A stretch of DNA of 5,328 nt from JBFFSQ01 sp041572275 (GCA_041572275.1 JBFFSQ010000203.1:1-5328); one strand, 5' to 3'; shown: positions 1 through 5,328, counted from the first letter of the stretch. Notes: generated by a model not told the origin, from the sequence alone. Numbers and translations are program-made.

Positions 1-1
1 A

Positions 2-808
2 CGACAGAAAATTGCGGATATCTACAAACTTAAGGATGAAAAGAAAAAATACATTGAGCAGTTAAAAGCAATTGTATCCGCGGATGCCAAAGCAGGGCGT
101 GAGCGTTCAGACCGTACTCGTTACCTCGCCGCGAAGGCATCCATCGTATTGCTTGAGCCGAAGCTGGATCGATTTAAAGCAGTGAAACTGGTTAAGCCAT
201 TCAAGAAGAATTTGAAGATAAAGAAAAAACGCATGAAAGAAGCGATCGATGCTTATACCAAGCTGGTCGATTACGAGGTTGGAGAAGTAACTGCTGCCGC
301 AACATATTTTATTGCAGAAATTTACTATCACTTCAGTCGCGCCCTGATGGAGTCAGAGCGTCCTAAGAACCTGAATGAGCTGGAACTTGAACAATATGAA
401 CTGGTCATTGAGGAGCAAGCTTACCCCTTTGAAGAGAAATCGATCAAAGTTCATAAAAAGAATTTAGAATTGCTTGATGTAGGCATCTACAATAGCTGGA
501 TTGATAAAAGCCTGGAAAAACTGGCGGCCCTGTTACCGGGTCGTTATAACAAGCCTGAATTGGCAAGTATGTTTGTAGCATCGATCGTACCATTGAGGAC
601 TGAAGTGAAGGCCATAGAGGAGCAGGAGCAACAGACACAGGTGACTGAAGAAGCAGAAACGACTACAGATGCGCCGACTGATTCAGGTAATACTAGCGAT
701 ACCCAGGAGCCGGTTGTACCGCCTGAAACAGAGACTGAATCTGAGGCTAAACCTGAAGCTGGATCAGAGCCAGAGCAGGCAGATGACTCAGCGGCCAAGG
801 CAAACTGA
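2..808 (+). CDS. TPR-like envelope protein, 3' part (5' end outside window)
   Basis: The frame is open from base 2 without a stop, so this is the last 268 residues of a longer protein. The TTG at 149 is an internal Leu codon, not a convincing start. The visible part is helical and charged: a Lys/Glu-rich segment (residues 1-80 of the fragment), then helical pairs resembling degenerate tetratricopeptide repeats. A stretch around residues 135-187 contains EEQAYPFEEK, GIYNSWIDKSLEKLAALLP and GRYNKPE. From memory, that wording is typical of the C-terminal end of large TPR proteins beside ExbB/ExbD/AgmX-type genes. Residues about 206-268 are a low-complexity acidic tail rich in Glu, Thr, Pro, Ser and Ala, with no hydrophobic segment. 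The next gene starts 15 nt downstream in the same operon. The likely role is a periplasmic scaffold for the energised complex. The N-terminus and signal peptide cannot be seen, so location and exact family are inferred. Confidence 0.75.
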   Translation, partial: RQKIADIYKLKDEKKKYIEQLKAIVSADAKAGRERSDRTRYLAAKASIVLLEPKLDRFKAVKLVKPFKKNLKIKKKRMKEAIDAYTKLVDYEVGEVTAAATYFIAEIYYHFSRALMESERPKNLNELELEQYELVIEEQAYPFEEKSIKVHKKNLELLDVGIYNSWIDKSLEKLAALLPGRYNKPELASMFVASIVPLRTEVKAIEEQEQQTQVTEEAETTTDAPTDSGNTSDTQEPVVPPETETESEAKPEAGSEPEQADDSAAKAN

Positions 809-823
809 GGCGGGACTGGATGC

Positions 824-1456
824 ATGATGAATAACGTGAAAACGCTAGACTATAATTTATTGCATGCTGGACTGTTTTTTATTGTTCTGCTTGGTCTGAT
901 CTCCTGTGGTGGTGTGCCGTCGAAACAGGAGGTCGAGGAAGCATCGGCAGTTACTGCAGCTGCACAACCGGATATATCTGATGTTGATGAGGATGTGATT
1001 GACGACTTCGATCGGGCTCTTGAAATGTTGCAGGCGCAGAACTATGACCAGGCGATTACGCTCCTTAAATCTGTAACCACTCGTGACCCACGATTAACCG
1101 CACCACTGGTGAATATGGGCATGGCTTATATGCGTAAAGGTGATAAAAAGCAGGCAGAGGAAGTGCTGCATCAGGCCTTAAAGCTCGATCTCGGACATGA
1201 TGTTGCGAATAATGAGTTAGGACGTTTGTATCGTCAGGCCGGCCGTTTTGATGATGCAAAAAAAGCCTATCTGAATGCGTTGGCAGCACACCCTAAGTAT
1301 CTTCCTGCACGGAGGAACCTGGGGATTTTATGTGAAATTTATATGCACGATGAAGTATGTGCCCTTGATCACTTTGAGCAATACCAGACAGTTGATCCCG
1401 ATGACAAAACTGTGAACCTGTGGGTTGAAGACCTCAGGCGAAGGCTGGGAAGATAG
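824..1456 (+). CDS. TPR-repeat lipoprotein
   Basis: The product is 210 residues. The N-terminus has a basic/polar start, a hydrophobic core (about residues 11-26) and a lipobox LISC with the lipidated Cys at position 28, followed by Gly-Gly. Absence of Asp at +2 favours outer-membrane sorting by the Lol rule. A linker rich in Ala, Glu and Asp (31-60) precedes about four tetratricopeptide repeats, near 62-92, 93-125, 127-159 and 161-192. They show the usual A-Y/G/A spacing, for example NMGMAYMRKGDKKQAEEVLHQAL and ELGRLYRQAGRFDDAKKAYLNAL. The last repeat carries two Cys (170 and 179). ATG 824 is chosen because it gives a complete lipoprotein signal, with a modest GGGA motif about 8 nt upstream. 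It lies 15 nt after the TPR-like gene, and its stop codon overlaps the ribosome-binding site of the next gene. The role is probably an outer-membrane adaptor of the complex. It recalls TPR lipoproteins such as GltE of the Myxococcus gliding apparatus, but homology is not established. Confidence 0.88.
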   Translation: MMNNVKTLDYNLLHAGLFFIVLLGLISCGGVPSKQEVEEASAVTAAAQPDISDVDEDVIDDFDRALEMLQAQNYDQAITLLKSVTTRDPRLTAPLVNMGMAYMRKGDKKQAEEVLHQALKLDLGHDVANNELGRLYRQAGRFDDAKKAYLNALAAHPKYLPARRNLGILCEIYMHDEVCALDHFEQYQTVDPDDKTVNLWVEDLRRRLGR

Positions 1457-1459
1457 GAG
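1455..1459 (+). promoter_or_regulatory. ribosome-binding site AGGAG for the small secreted protein
   Basis: AGGAG lies 7 nt before the ATG at 1467 and shares bases with the TAG stop of the preceding lipoprotein gene. It decides the start: the longer frame opening at ATG 1425 would add 14 residues in front of a clean signal peptide and would lie inside the upstream gene. Confidence 0.75.
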
Positions 1460-1466
1460 TCTTGCT

Positions 1467-1751
1467 ATGATGTATAAAATTATCTCTGCTATTATCTGTA
1501 TGTTTATATCGGTTTCAGTGTTGGCTGAAGACAAAAAGAAAGAGGTACAGGCTAAGGAGCTGTCGGGTATTTCGATTATTGGTAATAAAGAAGCACCAAA
1601 ATCTCTGTATATTGTGCCCTGGAAAAACTCCGAAGTGGGAGTGGCTAGTAGTTTGAATTCTGGATTACTGGATGAGTCCATGATACCGGTCGATAAAGAA
1701 GTATTTATGCGTGAGCTGGATTTTTATGATCTCAGCCATGGTAAGAAATAA
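1467..1751 (+). CDS. small secreted protein of unknown function
   Basis: The product is 94 residues from ATG 1467, which has a good AGGAG. ATG 1470 is a near-equivalent start. A Sec signal peptide is clear: Lys4, hydrophobic core about residues 5-18, and a probable cut after Val-Leu-Ala20 before Glu21. The mature protein is about 74 residues: a short Lys/Glu stretch, then GISIIGNKEAPKSLYIVPWK (about 34-53), and an acidic C-terminal half ending in PVDKEVFMRELDFYDL. No enzyme motif, mature Cys or second membrane segment is visible. I do not recognise a named family. From memory, small proteins with an LYIVPWK-like motif occur next to ExbB/ExbD/AgmX-type genes, which would make this a regular part of the module. 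Its place between the lipoprotein and motor genes suggests a periplasmic component, perhaps linking the TPR lipoprotein to the motor or the TonB-like arm. That link is inference. Confidence 0.8.
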   Translation: MMYKIISAIICMFISVSVLAEDKKKEVQAKELSGISIIGNKEAPKSLYIVPWKNSEVGVASSLNSGLLDESMIPVDKEVFMRELDFYDLSHGKK

Positions 1752-1782
1752 CGGGACACTGAATCCCTGAATGTTTTAAATG

Positions 1783-1787
1783 AGGAG
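1783..1787 (+). promoter_or_regulatory. ribosome-binding site AGGAG for the ExbB-like gene
   Basis: AGGAG lies 6 nt before ATG 1794. Another ATG at 1789 is too close to this site and out of frame, so 1794 is the start. It is one of the two strongest Shine-Dalgarno sequences in the operon, consistent with the channel subunit being made in excess over the ExbD subunits. Confidence 0.75.
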
Positions 1788-1793
1788 TATGAG

Positions 1794-2459
1794 ATGGATG
1801 TGATCCATTCAATCGTTCTGTTTTTCCAAACCGGTGGTACGTTTATGTACCCGATATTGATTGTCTTTGCTTTTGGACTGGCAATTTCAATCGAGCGCTA
1901 TTTAAAACTTACCTATGAGCGTCGAGTGAATAGCAAAATGTGGAGTCAGATTCATCCTATTCTTGAAGAGGGCGATTTTGACAAGGCGCGTGAACTGATT
2001 GCAGAGGATAACTCGACTATAAGTAATTTGCTAACCATGGGTTTGGCACGTCAGGGCTCGGTAAGACGACGTGATGATATCGAAATCGCGATGGAAGAGA
2101 GCATGATGGAGATTATCCCTCAACTTGAGAAACGAACCCCATATGTCGCGTTATTCTCGAATATATCAACCCTGCTTGGGCTGCTGGGTACGATCATGGG
2201 TCTGATTGAGGCGTTTACCGCTGTGGCTAATGCTAATCCAGCTGAAAAAGCGGATTTACTCTCGGCGAGTATTTCTGTGGCTATGAATACGACGGCATTT
2301 GGTTTGATGGCCGGTATTCCGCTGTTAATTATTCATGCTTTCCTGACATCTAAGACCGGTGAAATTGTTGACAGTCTCGAGATGGCGTCGGTAAAAACAC
2401 TGAATATCATTTCCGAATCCGCAAAACGTCAGGCGGCAATGGCTGCTAAAAATGGCTAG
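1794..2459 (+). CDS. MotA/TolQ/ExbB family proton channel subunit
   Basis: The product is 221 residues, close to the usual ExbB/TolQ size. It has three membrane helices: about 15-36, 117-141 and 160-184. A cytoplasmic segment (about 37-115) between the first two carries basic and acidic helices. The third helix is followed by a short amphipathic cytoplasmic tail. The family signatures are present: GLLGTIMGL (T133 matching ExbB T148 of E. coli) and NTTAFGLMAGIP (T167 matching T181). These polar threonines line the channel facing the ExbD aspartate in characterised homologues. The protein should form the pentameric inner-membrane ring that uses the proton gradient. It overlaps the following ExbD gene by 8 nt (ATGGCTAG), so the two are probably translationally coupled. 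I give no gene symbol because ExbB, TolQ and AglR cannot be told apart from sequence alone; two ExbD partners and an AgmX-like protein nearby favour an AglR/Glt-like role. Confidence 0.95.
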   Translation: MDVIHSIVLFFQTGGTFMYPILIVFAFGLAISIERYLKLTYERRVNSKMWSQIHPILEEGDFDKARELIAEDNSTISNLLTMGLARQGSVRRRDDIEIAMEESMMEIIPQLEKRTPYVALFSNISTLLGLLGTIMGLIEAFTAVANANPAEKADLLSASISVAMNTTAFGLMAGIPLLIIHAFLTSKTGEIVDSLEMASVKTLNIISESAKRQAAMAAKNG

Positions 2460-2937
2460 ACGTAGTCACCGCAAACACAAGGATGTGCCGGAGCTGGATA
2501 TTACCGCCTTCTTAAATTTGATGGTGGTGCTAGTGCCGTTCTTGCTGGTGTCTGCAGTATTCTCACGAATCACAATTCTGGAATTGAATTTGCCGACGGC
2601 TGCAGGAGCCTCGCAGCCAAATAAGGTAAAACTCAGTGTAGAAGTGATTATCAGGGAGAAGGGGCTCGAAATCGGCAATGGCAGTCGCATCATTGCTCGC
2701 TTTCCCAAGGTTGATGATGCCTATGATCTCCCTAAGCTCAGTGAATATTTGTTAAAAATTAAAGCCAATTATCCAGATAAAACCGATGCCATGGTGTTGA
2801 TGGAACCTGATATCGAATACGACTATCTGGTTAATGTGATGGATGCAGTACGCAGTGCTGAAATTCGCGAGGGTATTCAGATTGAAACCCAGAAGATTGC
2901 CCTGTTCCCAGATATTTCCATAGGGGATGCGCCATGA
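2452..2937 (+). CDS. ExbD/TolR family subunit 1, lacking the conserved proton-binding Asp
   Basis: The product is 161 residues: a short basic cytoplasmic N-terminus (MARRSHRKHK), one membrane helix (about 20-41) and a periplasmic domain of about 120 residues. That is the usual ExbD/TolR layout. The helix start reads LDITAFLNLMVVLVPFLL and aligns with NVTPFIDVMLVLL of E. coli ExbD. The position of the essential Asp (D25 in ExbD, D23 in TolR) is Asn22 here, codon AAT at 2515-2517. A Pro (P29) also sits inside the helix. The only nearby acid is D16, near the cytoplasmic end and not at the family position. It starts inside the end of the ExbB-like gene and overlaps the second ExbD gene by 4 nt (ATGA). 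It may act as a structural or peptidoglycan-binding partner in a heterodimer with the second ExbD rather than as a proton carrier. Family membership is secure; the functional reading is inference. Confidence 0.92.
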   Translation: MARRSHRKHKDVPELDITAFLNLMVVLVPFLLVSAVFSRITILELNLPTAAGASQPNKVKLSVEVIIREKGLEIGNGSRIIARFPKVDDAYDLPKLSEYLLKIKANYPDKTDAMVLMEPDIEYDYLVNVMDAVRSAEIREGIQIETQKIALFPDISIGDAP

Positions 2938-3437
2938 AGCGTCAAAGTCGTCGCATGAAGCGCATGGGCAGAAGTAAACGAAAAACGCCCGGCATGAACC
3001 TGACGTCACTGATGGATGTGTTCACTATTCTGGTGTTCTTCCTGTTGACCAATTCGGCCTCTACTGAGGTTATGGAACCACCCAAATCGATAACCCTGCC
3101 GGCCTCAGTGGTAGAAACCAAGCCTCGCGAGACGGTAGTCGTGCTGATTACCGAAGAGAATATTCTTGTGCAGGGTGAGGTAGTGGCAATGACCCAGGAG
3201 GTTATTGATATTAAAGCGGTTGTCATCGAACCGATCAAACAACGCCTGATACAGCAGAAAAAAAATGTGATTGGTGTGCGGACACGCAACATTGCTGAAG
3301 TACCGGAAGTGACTGTTCTCGCACATAAAACCATTCCATTTAAATTACTGAAAAAAGTGATGTCTAGTTGCACCAGTGCAGGATATGGAAAAATCTCACT
3401 GGCGGTAATCCAGAAAGCCTCCCAGGCCCAGAGTTAG
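2934..3437 (+). CDS. ExbD/TolR family subunit 2, with conserved Asp28
   Basis: The product is 167 residues. A very basic cytoplasmic N-terminus (MKRQSRRMKRMGRSKRK) leads into the motif MNLTSLMDVFTILVFFLL. Asp28 (codon GAT at 3015-3017) sits at the proton-binding position of ExbD/TolR/MotB. The single membrane helix is about residues 24-42. The rest is a periplasmic domain with alternating beta/alpha character, for example ETVVVLITEENILVQGE, and KLLKKVMSSCTSAGYGKISL near the C-terminus, as in the ExbD fold. It probably supplies the proton-carrying residue of the motor, working with the ExbB-like ring and the first ExbD. The start ATG lies in an ATGA overlap with the first ExbD gene, and the next gene starts 1 nt after its stop, so all three are likely translated together. 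Two consecutive ExbD genes beside one ExbB gene match the AglR-AglQ-AglS layout known from Myxococcus. Confidence 0.94.
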   Translation: MKRQSRRMKRMGRSKRKTPGMNLTSLMDVFTILVFFLLTNSASTEVMEPPKSITLPASVVETKPRETVVVLITEENILVQGEVVAMTQEVIDIKAVVIEPIKQRLIQQKKNVIGVRTRNIAEVPEVTVLAHKTIPFKLLKKVMSSCTSAGYGKISLAVIQKASQAQS

Positions 3438-3438
3438 T

Positions 3439-4797
3439 GTGAATACAGACGTTAGCGAAGAACAGCAGCAGATTAACCAGCGCATAGAAGCCGCTCAACT
3501 TCGTATTGAAGAGCTGGAGAATGAACTGCGCCAGGTAGATATTGTACTGGAAGAGTTGCTGGCGGCGCGTGAAAAGTACAGCTTACTGGGTGAAATTAGC
3601 GACCGATTAGATAAGCTGAATAAGCTCAATGGCGGGAATCTGGTTTGGGGTAAAGAGTGCTCCGAAGATGATGCAGCTGAGCATGTGCGTAAACTGCATA
3701 GCCAGGTCATTAATTATGACGAAGAGGTTTCTCAGGCTCAGAAAAAACGCGAGGAGATAAAAGACAATATCCAGAGTGTGATTGCTCAGATCAGTATTCT
3801 GAATGAAGAAATACTGATGCTCCATGAGCGTGCAGAAGAGCGTAAGCACGAATTTGTCATCGAGCGTGAAATGACCGTGGTGCCCTATCATGCCATGGTC
3901 ATGCCGTGGACGGTTCAGGGAGAGGATGAGAAGCGGTTCAGGAAAATATTTCTCATTACCCTGTTTATTTCGTTGTTGCTGGGCTATCTCATTCCATTGT
4001 GGGAAATTCCTTTACCCGAGCGCCCAGAAGTTATCGAAGTCCCTGAACGACTGGCCAAGCTCATTGTGAAGAAGCCGCCACCGCCACCACCACCAAAAGT
4101 GGCGCAGGAGTTGCCGAAAGAGGACAGCAAGAAGAAAAAACCACGCAAGGATGTGCCTAAGCCGAAGACCGAGAAGGCTAAAGTGGCTCGTGCCAAGGCT
4201 GAACGTTCGGGTCTGATGGCGTTCAAGGATAACTTCGCTGATCTTATGGATGATAGCGCTGAACAAAAGCTGGGAGCAAAGGCGCGAATATCCAACAAGG
4301 GTATAAAAGCGCGTAAGACTACGCGCTCACTGGTGGCTTCAGAGTTAGGTGGCAGTAGCAGTGGTATTAATACCGCCTCCTTAAGTCGTAATGTCGGTGG
4401 CTCAGGTAAAGGCCTGGAAGGCGTTGGCTTCTCACGGGTTGAAAGTGCTATAGGTAGTGATTTCTTTGGTGAGGATCGTCCATTAAGTGATGGCCCAGGG
4501 CCCTCCCGTACGGATGAAGAAATCCAGATTGTGTTCGATCGTTACAAGGCTGCCCTGTACCGTATCTATAATCGTGAACTGCGCAAGAATCCTACTCTGC
4601 AGGGTAAAGTGGTGCTGCGCCTGACTATCGAGCCGGATGGTAAGGTGTCCGCCTGTAAGCTGGAAACCAGTGATATGAAGGCACCGGAGCTGGAGGCGAA
4701 AATTGTGGATCGAGTGAAGAAATTTAACTTCGGTGCAAAAGAGGATGTGCCACCGGTGACGATTCTGTATCCCATCGATTTCCTTCCCGCCTCGTAG
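3439..4797 (+). CDS. TonB-like AgmX/PglI C-terminal domain protein with cytoplasmic coiled coil
   Basis: The product is 452 residues. GTG 3439 is the only reasonable start: a stop at 3406 closes the frame upstream, and there is no in-frame ATG before the coiled coil. The Shine-Dalgarno is weak, so translation probably depends on coupling to the ExbD stop 1 nt upstream. Layout: residues 1-145 form a charged heptad-rich coiled coil with a break near 62-75; 169-188 is a membrane helix; 194-250 is a Pro/Lys stretch with seven consecutive prolines (213-219) and many Lys, like the TonB periplasmic spacer; 300-345 is a Gly/Ser-rich flexible part; 358-452 is the AgmX/PglI-type TonB-C-like domain (VFDRYKAALYRIYNREL, then GKVVLRLTIEPDGKVSACKL, ending in PIDFLP). 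Positive residues before the helix fit N-in, C-out topology. It likely carries motor-driven movement across the periplasm to an outer-membrane partner. The long cytoplasmic part is unlike E. coli TonB and may bind a cytosolic partner. Confidence 0.9.
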   Translation: MNTDVSEEQQQINQRIEAAQLRIEELENELRQVDIVLEELLAAREKYSLLGEISDRLDKLNKLNGGNLVWGKECSEDDAAEHVRKLHSQVINYDEEVSQAQKKREEIKDNIQSVIAQISILNEEILMLHERAEERKHEFVIEREMTVVPYHAMVMPWTVQGEDEKRFRKIFLITLFISLLLGYLIPLWEIPLPERPEVIEVPERLAKLIVKKPPPPPPPKVAQELPKEDSKKKKPRKDVPKPKTEKAKVARAKAERSGLMAFKDNFADLMDDSAEQKLGAKARISNKGIKARKTTRSLVASELGGSSSGINTASLSRNVGGSGKGLEGVGFSRVESAIGSDFFGEDRPLSDGPGPSRTDEEIQIVFDRYKAALYRIYNRELRKNPTLQGKVVLRLTIEPDGKVSACKLETSDMKAPELEAKIVDRVKKFNFGAKEDVPPVTILYPIDFLPAS

Positions 4798-4840
4798 TTG
4801 AGCCGCTTAGCTTGGGCTGGAATTATTCGCGAAAATCATA

Positions 4841-4881
4841 CGACCAGTTGGCCGAAAATCAGTTGAATTGGTCGGTTTCTT
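4841..4881 (+). terminator. possible rho-independent terminator after the operon
   Basis: CGACCAGTT (4841-4849) can pair with AATTGGTCG (4866-4874) as a 9-bp stem with one G-U pair. The 16-nt loop is large. One base later comes TTTCTT. It starts 43 nt after the last stop codon. The large loop and interrupted T tract make it a weak candidate. Confidence 0.35.
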
Positions 4882-4923
4882 GCTGACATTATTTGAGCAC
4901 CTGCTAAAATCCATTAAAAACAG

Positions 4924-4943
4924 CAAGTTATAAATACTACTTG
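4924..4943. promoter_or_regulatory. operator-like inverted repeat CAAGT-N10-ACTTG
   Basis: Two perfect 5-nt half-sites flank a 10-nt AT-rich core containing TATAAA. The 20-bp span and 15-nt half-site spacing would suit a dimeric regulator upstream of the gene at 5072. Such short repeats also arise by chance, and I do not recognise it as a known operator. Confidence 0.2.
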
Positions 4944-5071
4944 AAATCATGAGTGAATATTTAATTGCGGCCTGTTTCACAGCATATTGGACGGCATAAA
5001 CGTATACTTTAACTGCGTAACTAATTGATAAAAGACAGAATAAGGCGCTAATTGAAGACGATCCGGATTAC

Positions 5072-5328
5072 ATGCGAATTGATGGAAAGAATTTTCACTG
5101 GACTACCCGTATTGCAGGTGTGTTACTTGCGGTCGCCAGCGTCTTATTGCCTGTAGAAAACGCATTTGCTGTATCCAATCTAAATCAAGACGTTATCTTT
5201 GCTCCGGCCGATGGTTTGCGCACCTATATGGACACGGATGGTGCCTGGGATGGCAGTGCCGATGCGGCTGGGGATACCTTCAATTTTGTGATTGATAATA
5301 CCGGGCCTGATATCGCTTATGATTTGAA
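5072..5328 (+). CDS. exported protein, DUF11-like N-terminal part (3' end outside window)
   Basis: A frame from ATG 5072 stays open to the right edge (85 codons plus two bases). The first 33 residues are a clear Sec signal peptide: a polar N-region ending in Arg13, a hydrophobic core IAGVLLAVASVLLPV (14-28) and a probable cut after Ala-Phe-Ala33. The visible mature part is acidic and rich in Asp, Gly and Ala. It ends in GDTFNFVIDNTGPDIAYDL, which resembles the start of a DUF11-type beta-sandwich repeat (GDTVTYTITVTNTGP-like) found in long surface or secreted proteins. The frame is open upstream to a stop at 5018, but no better start codon is seen. The Shine-Dalgarno before 5072 is weak (GGA at 5065-5067). 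It is separated from the motor operon by 274 nt with a possible terminator, so it is probably a separate transcript. The family call rests on a short segment and is tentative. Confidence 0.7.
   Translation, partial: MRIDGKNFHWTTRIAGVLLAVASVLLPVENAFAVSNLNQDVIFAPADGLRTYMDTDGAWDGSADAAGDTFNFVIDNTGPDIAYDL

Larger units (their letters stand above)
4798..5071. other. 274-nt intergenic region between operon and surface-protein gene
   Basis: No convincing gene lies here; all frames are short. It is more AT-rich than the flanking genes. It holds the possible terminator (4841-4881), a 9-nt direct repeat CGAAAATCA at 4830-4838 and 4853-4861, and an inverted repeat CAAGT-N10-ACTTG at 4924-4943. A -10-like TATACT sits at 5003-5008. 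TTCACA at 4976-4981 resembles a -35 box, but the 21-nt spacing to TATACT is too long for a standard sigma-70 promoter. The downstream gene most likely has its own promoter somewhere here, but I cannot place it firmly. Confidence 0.6.

Noticed and set aside
1425..1466. Upstream ATG at 1425 as start of the small secreted protein
   Set aside because: It would add 14 polar residues in front of an intact signal peptide, lies within the lipoprotein gene, and lacks the AGGAG that precedes ATG 1467.
1753..1767. GGGA/TCCC stem followed by TTTT between the small secreted protein and ExbB-like genes, as a possible attenuator
   Set aside because: Only a 4-bp stem with a 7-nt loop, too unstable to call a terminator.
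3984..4298. Antisense ORFs opposite the Pro/Lys stretch of the TonB-like gene, giving Gly- or Trp-rich peptides
   Set aside because: They mirror the repetitive proline and lysine codons on the other strand and have no ribosome-binding site or protein-like composition.
4949..4999. 16-codon ORF (ATG 4949 to TAA 4997-4999) in the intergenic region
   Set aside because: No Shine-Dalgarno sequence, very short, and no recognisable pattern; expected by chance.
4980..5008. Standard sigma-70 promoter built from TTCACA (4976-4981) or TTGGAC (4987-4992) and TATACT (5003-5008)
   Set aside because: Spacings of 21 and 10 nt are outside the usual 16-18 nt; only the -10-like box looks reasonable.

Overview
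The window reads as part of a bacterial chromosome with moderate GC content. It is almost fully packed with genes on the + strand. Gene style and composition suggest a gammaproteobacterium, possibly marine or environmental, but no taxonomic marker is present, so this is inference. No RNA genes, insertion sequences, CRISPR arrays or phage genes were seen.

Positions 2-4797 hold one tightly spaced operon for an energised, envelope-spanning machine of the ExbB-ExbD-TonB / TolQ-TolR-TolA / AglRQS-Glt type. In order it contains: (1) the 3' end of a TPR-like protein with an acidic Glu/Thr/Pro tail; (2) a lipoprotein with about four TPR repeats; (3) a 94-residue secreted protein of unknown function; (4) a MotA/TolQ/ExbB proton-channel subunit; (5) a first ExbD/TolR-like subunit; (6) a second ExbD/TolR-like subunit; (7) a 452-residue TonB-like protein with a long cytoplasmic coiled coil, one membrane helix, a periplasmic Pro/Lys stretch and an AgmX/PglI-type (TonB-C-like) C-terminal domain. 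Genes 4 to 7 overlap or nearly touch (8-nt overlap, 4-nt overlap, 1-nt gap), which fits translational coupling of a complex.

The likely joint function is that genes 4-6 form the proton-driven stator in the inner membrane and gene 7 carries force across the periplasm. The TPR lipoprotein, the small secreted protein and the TPR-like protein would be periplasmic or outer-membrane partners. The arrangement recalls the Myxococcus adventurous gliding/Glt apparatus, but nothing here shows that the cell glides, and the real substrate is unknown. The most notable detail is that the first ExbD has Asn (N22) where the family carries its proton-binding Asp, while the second keeps it (D28). This suggests an asymmetric ExbD heterodimer.

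Positions 4798-5071 are a 274-nt non-coding gap with a possible terminator, short repeats and weak promoter-like sequences. From 5072 a new gene begins and runs off the right edge. It has a clear signal peptide, and its visible part resembles the start of a DUF11-type exported surface protein.
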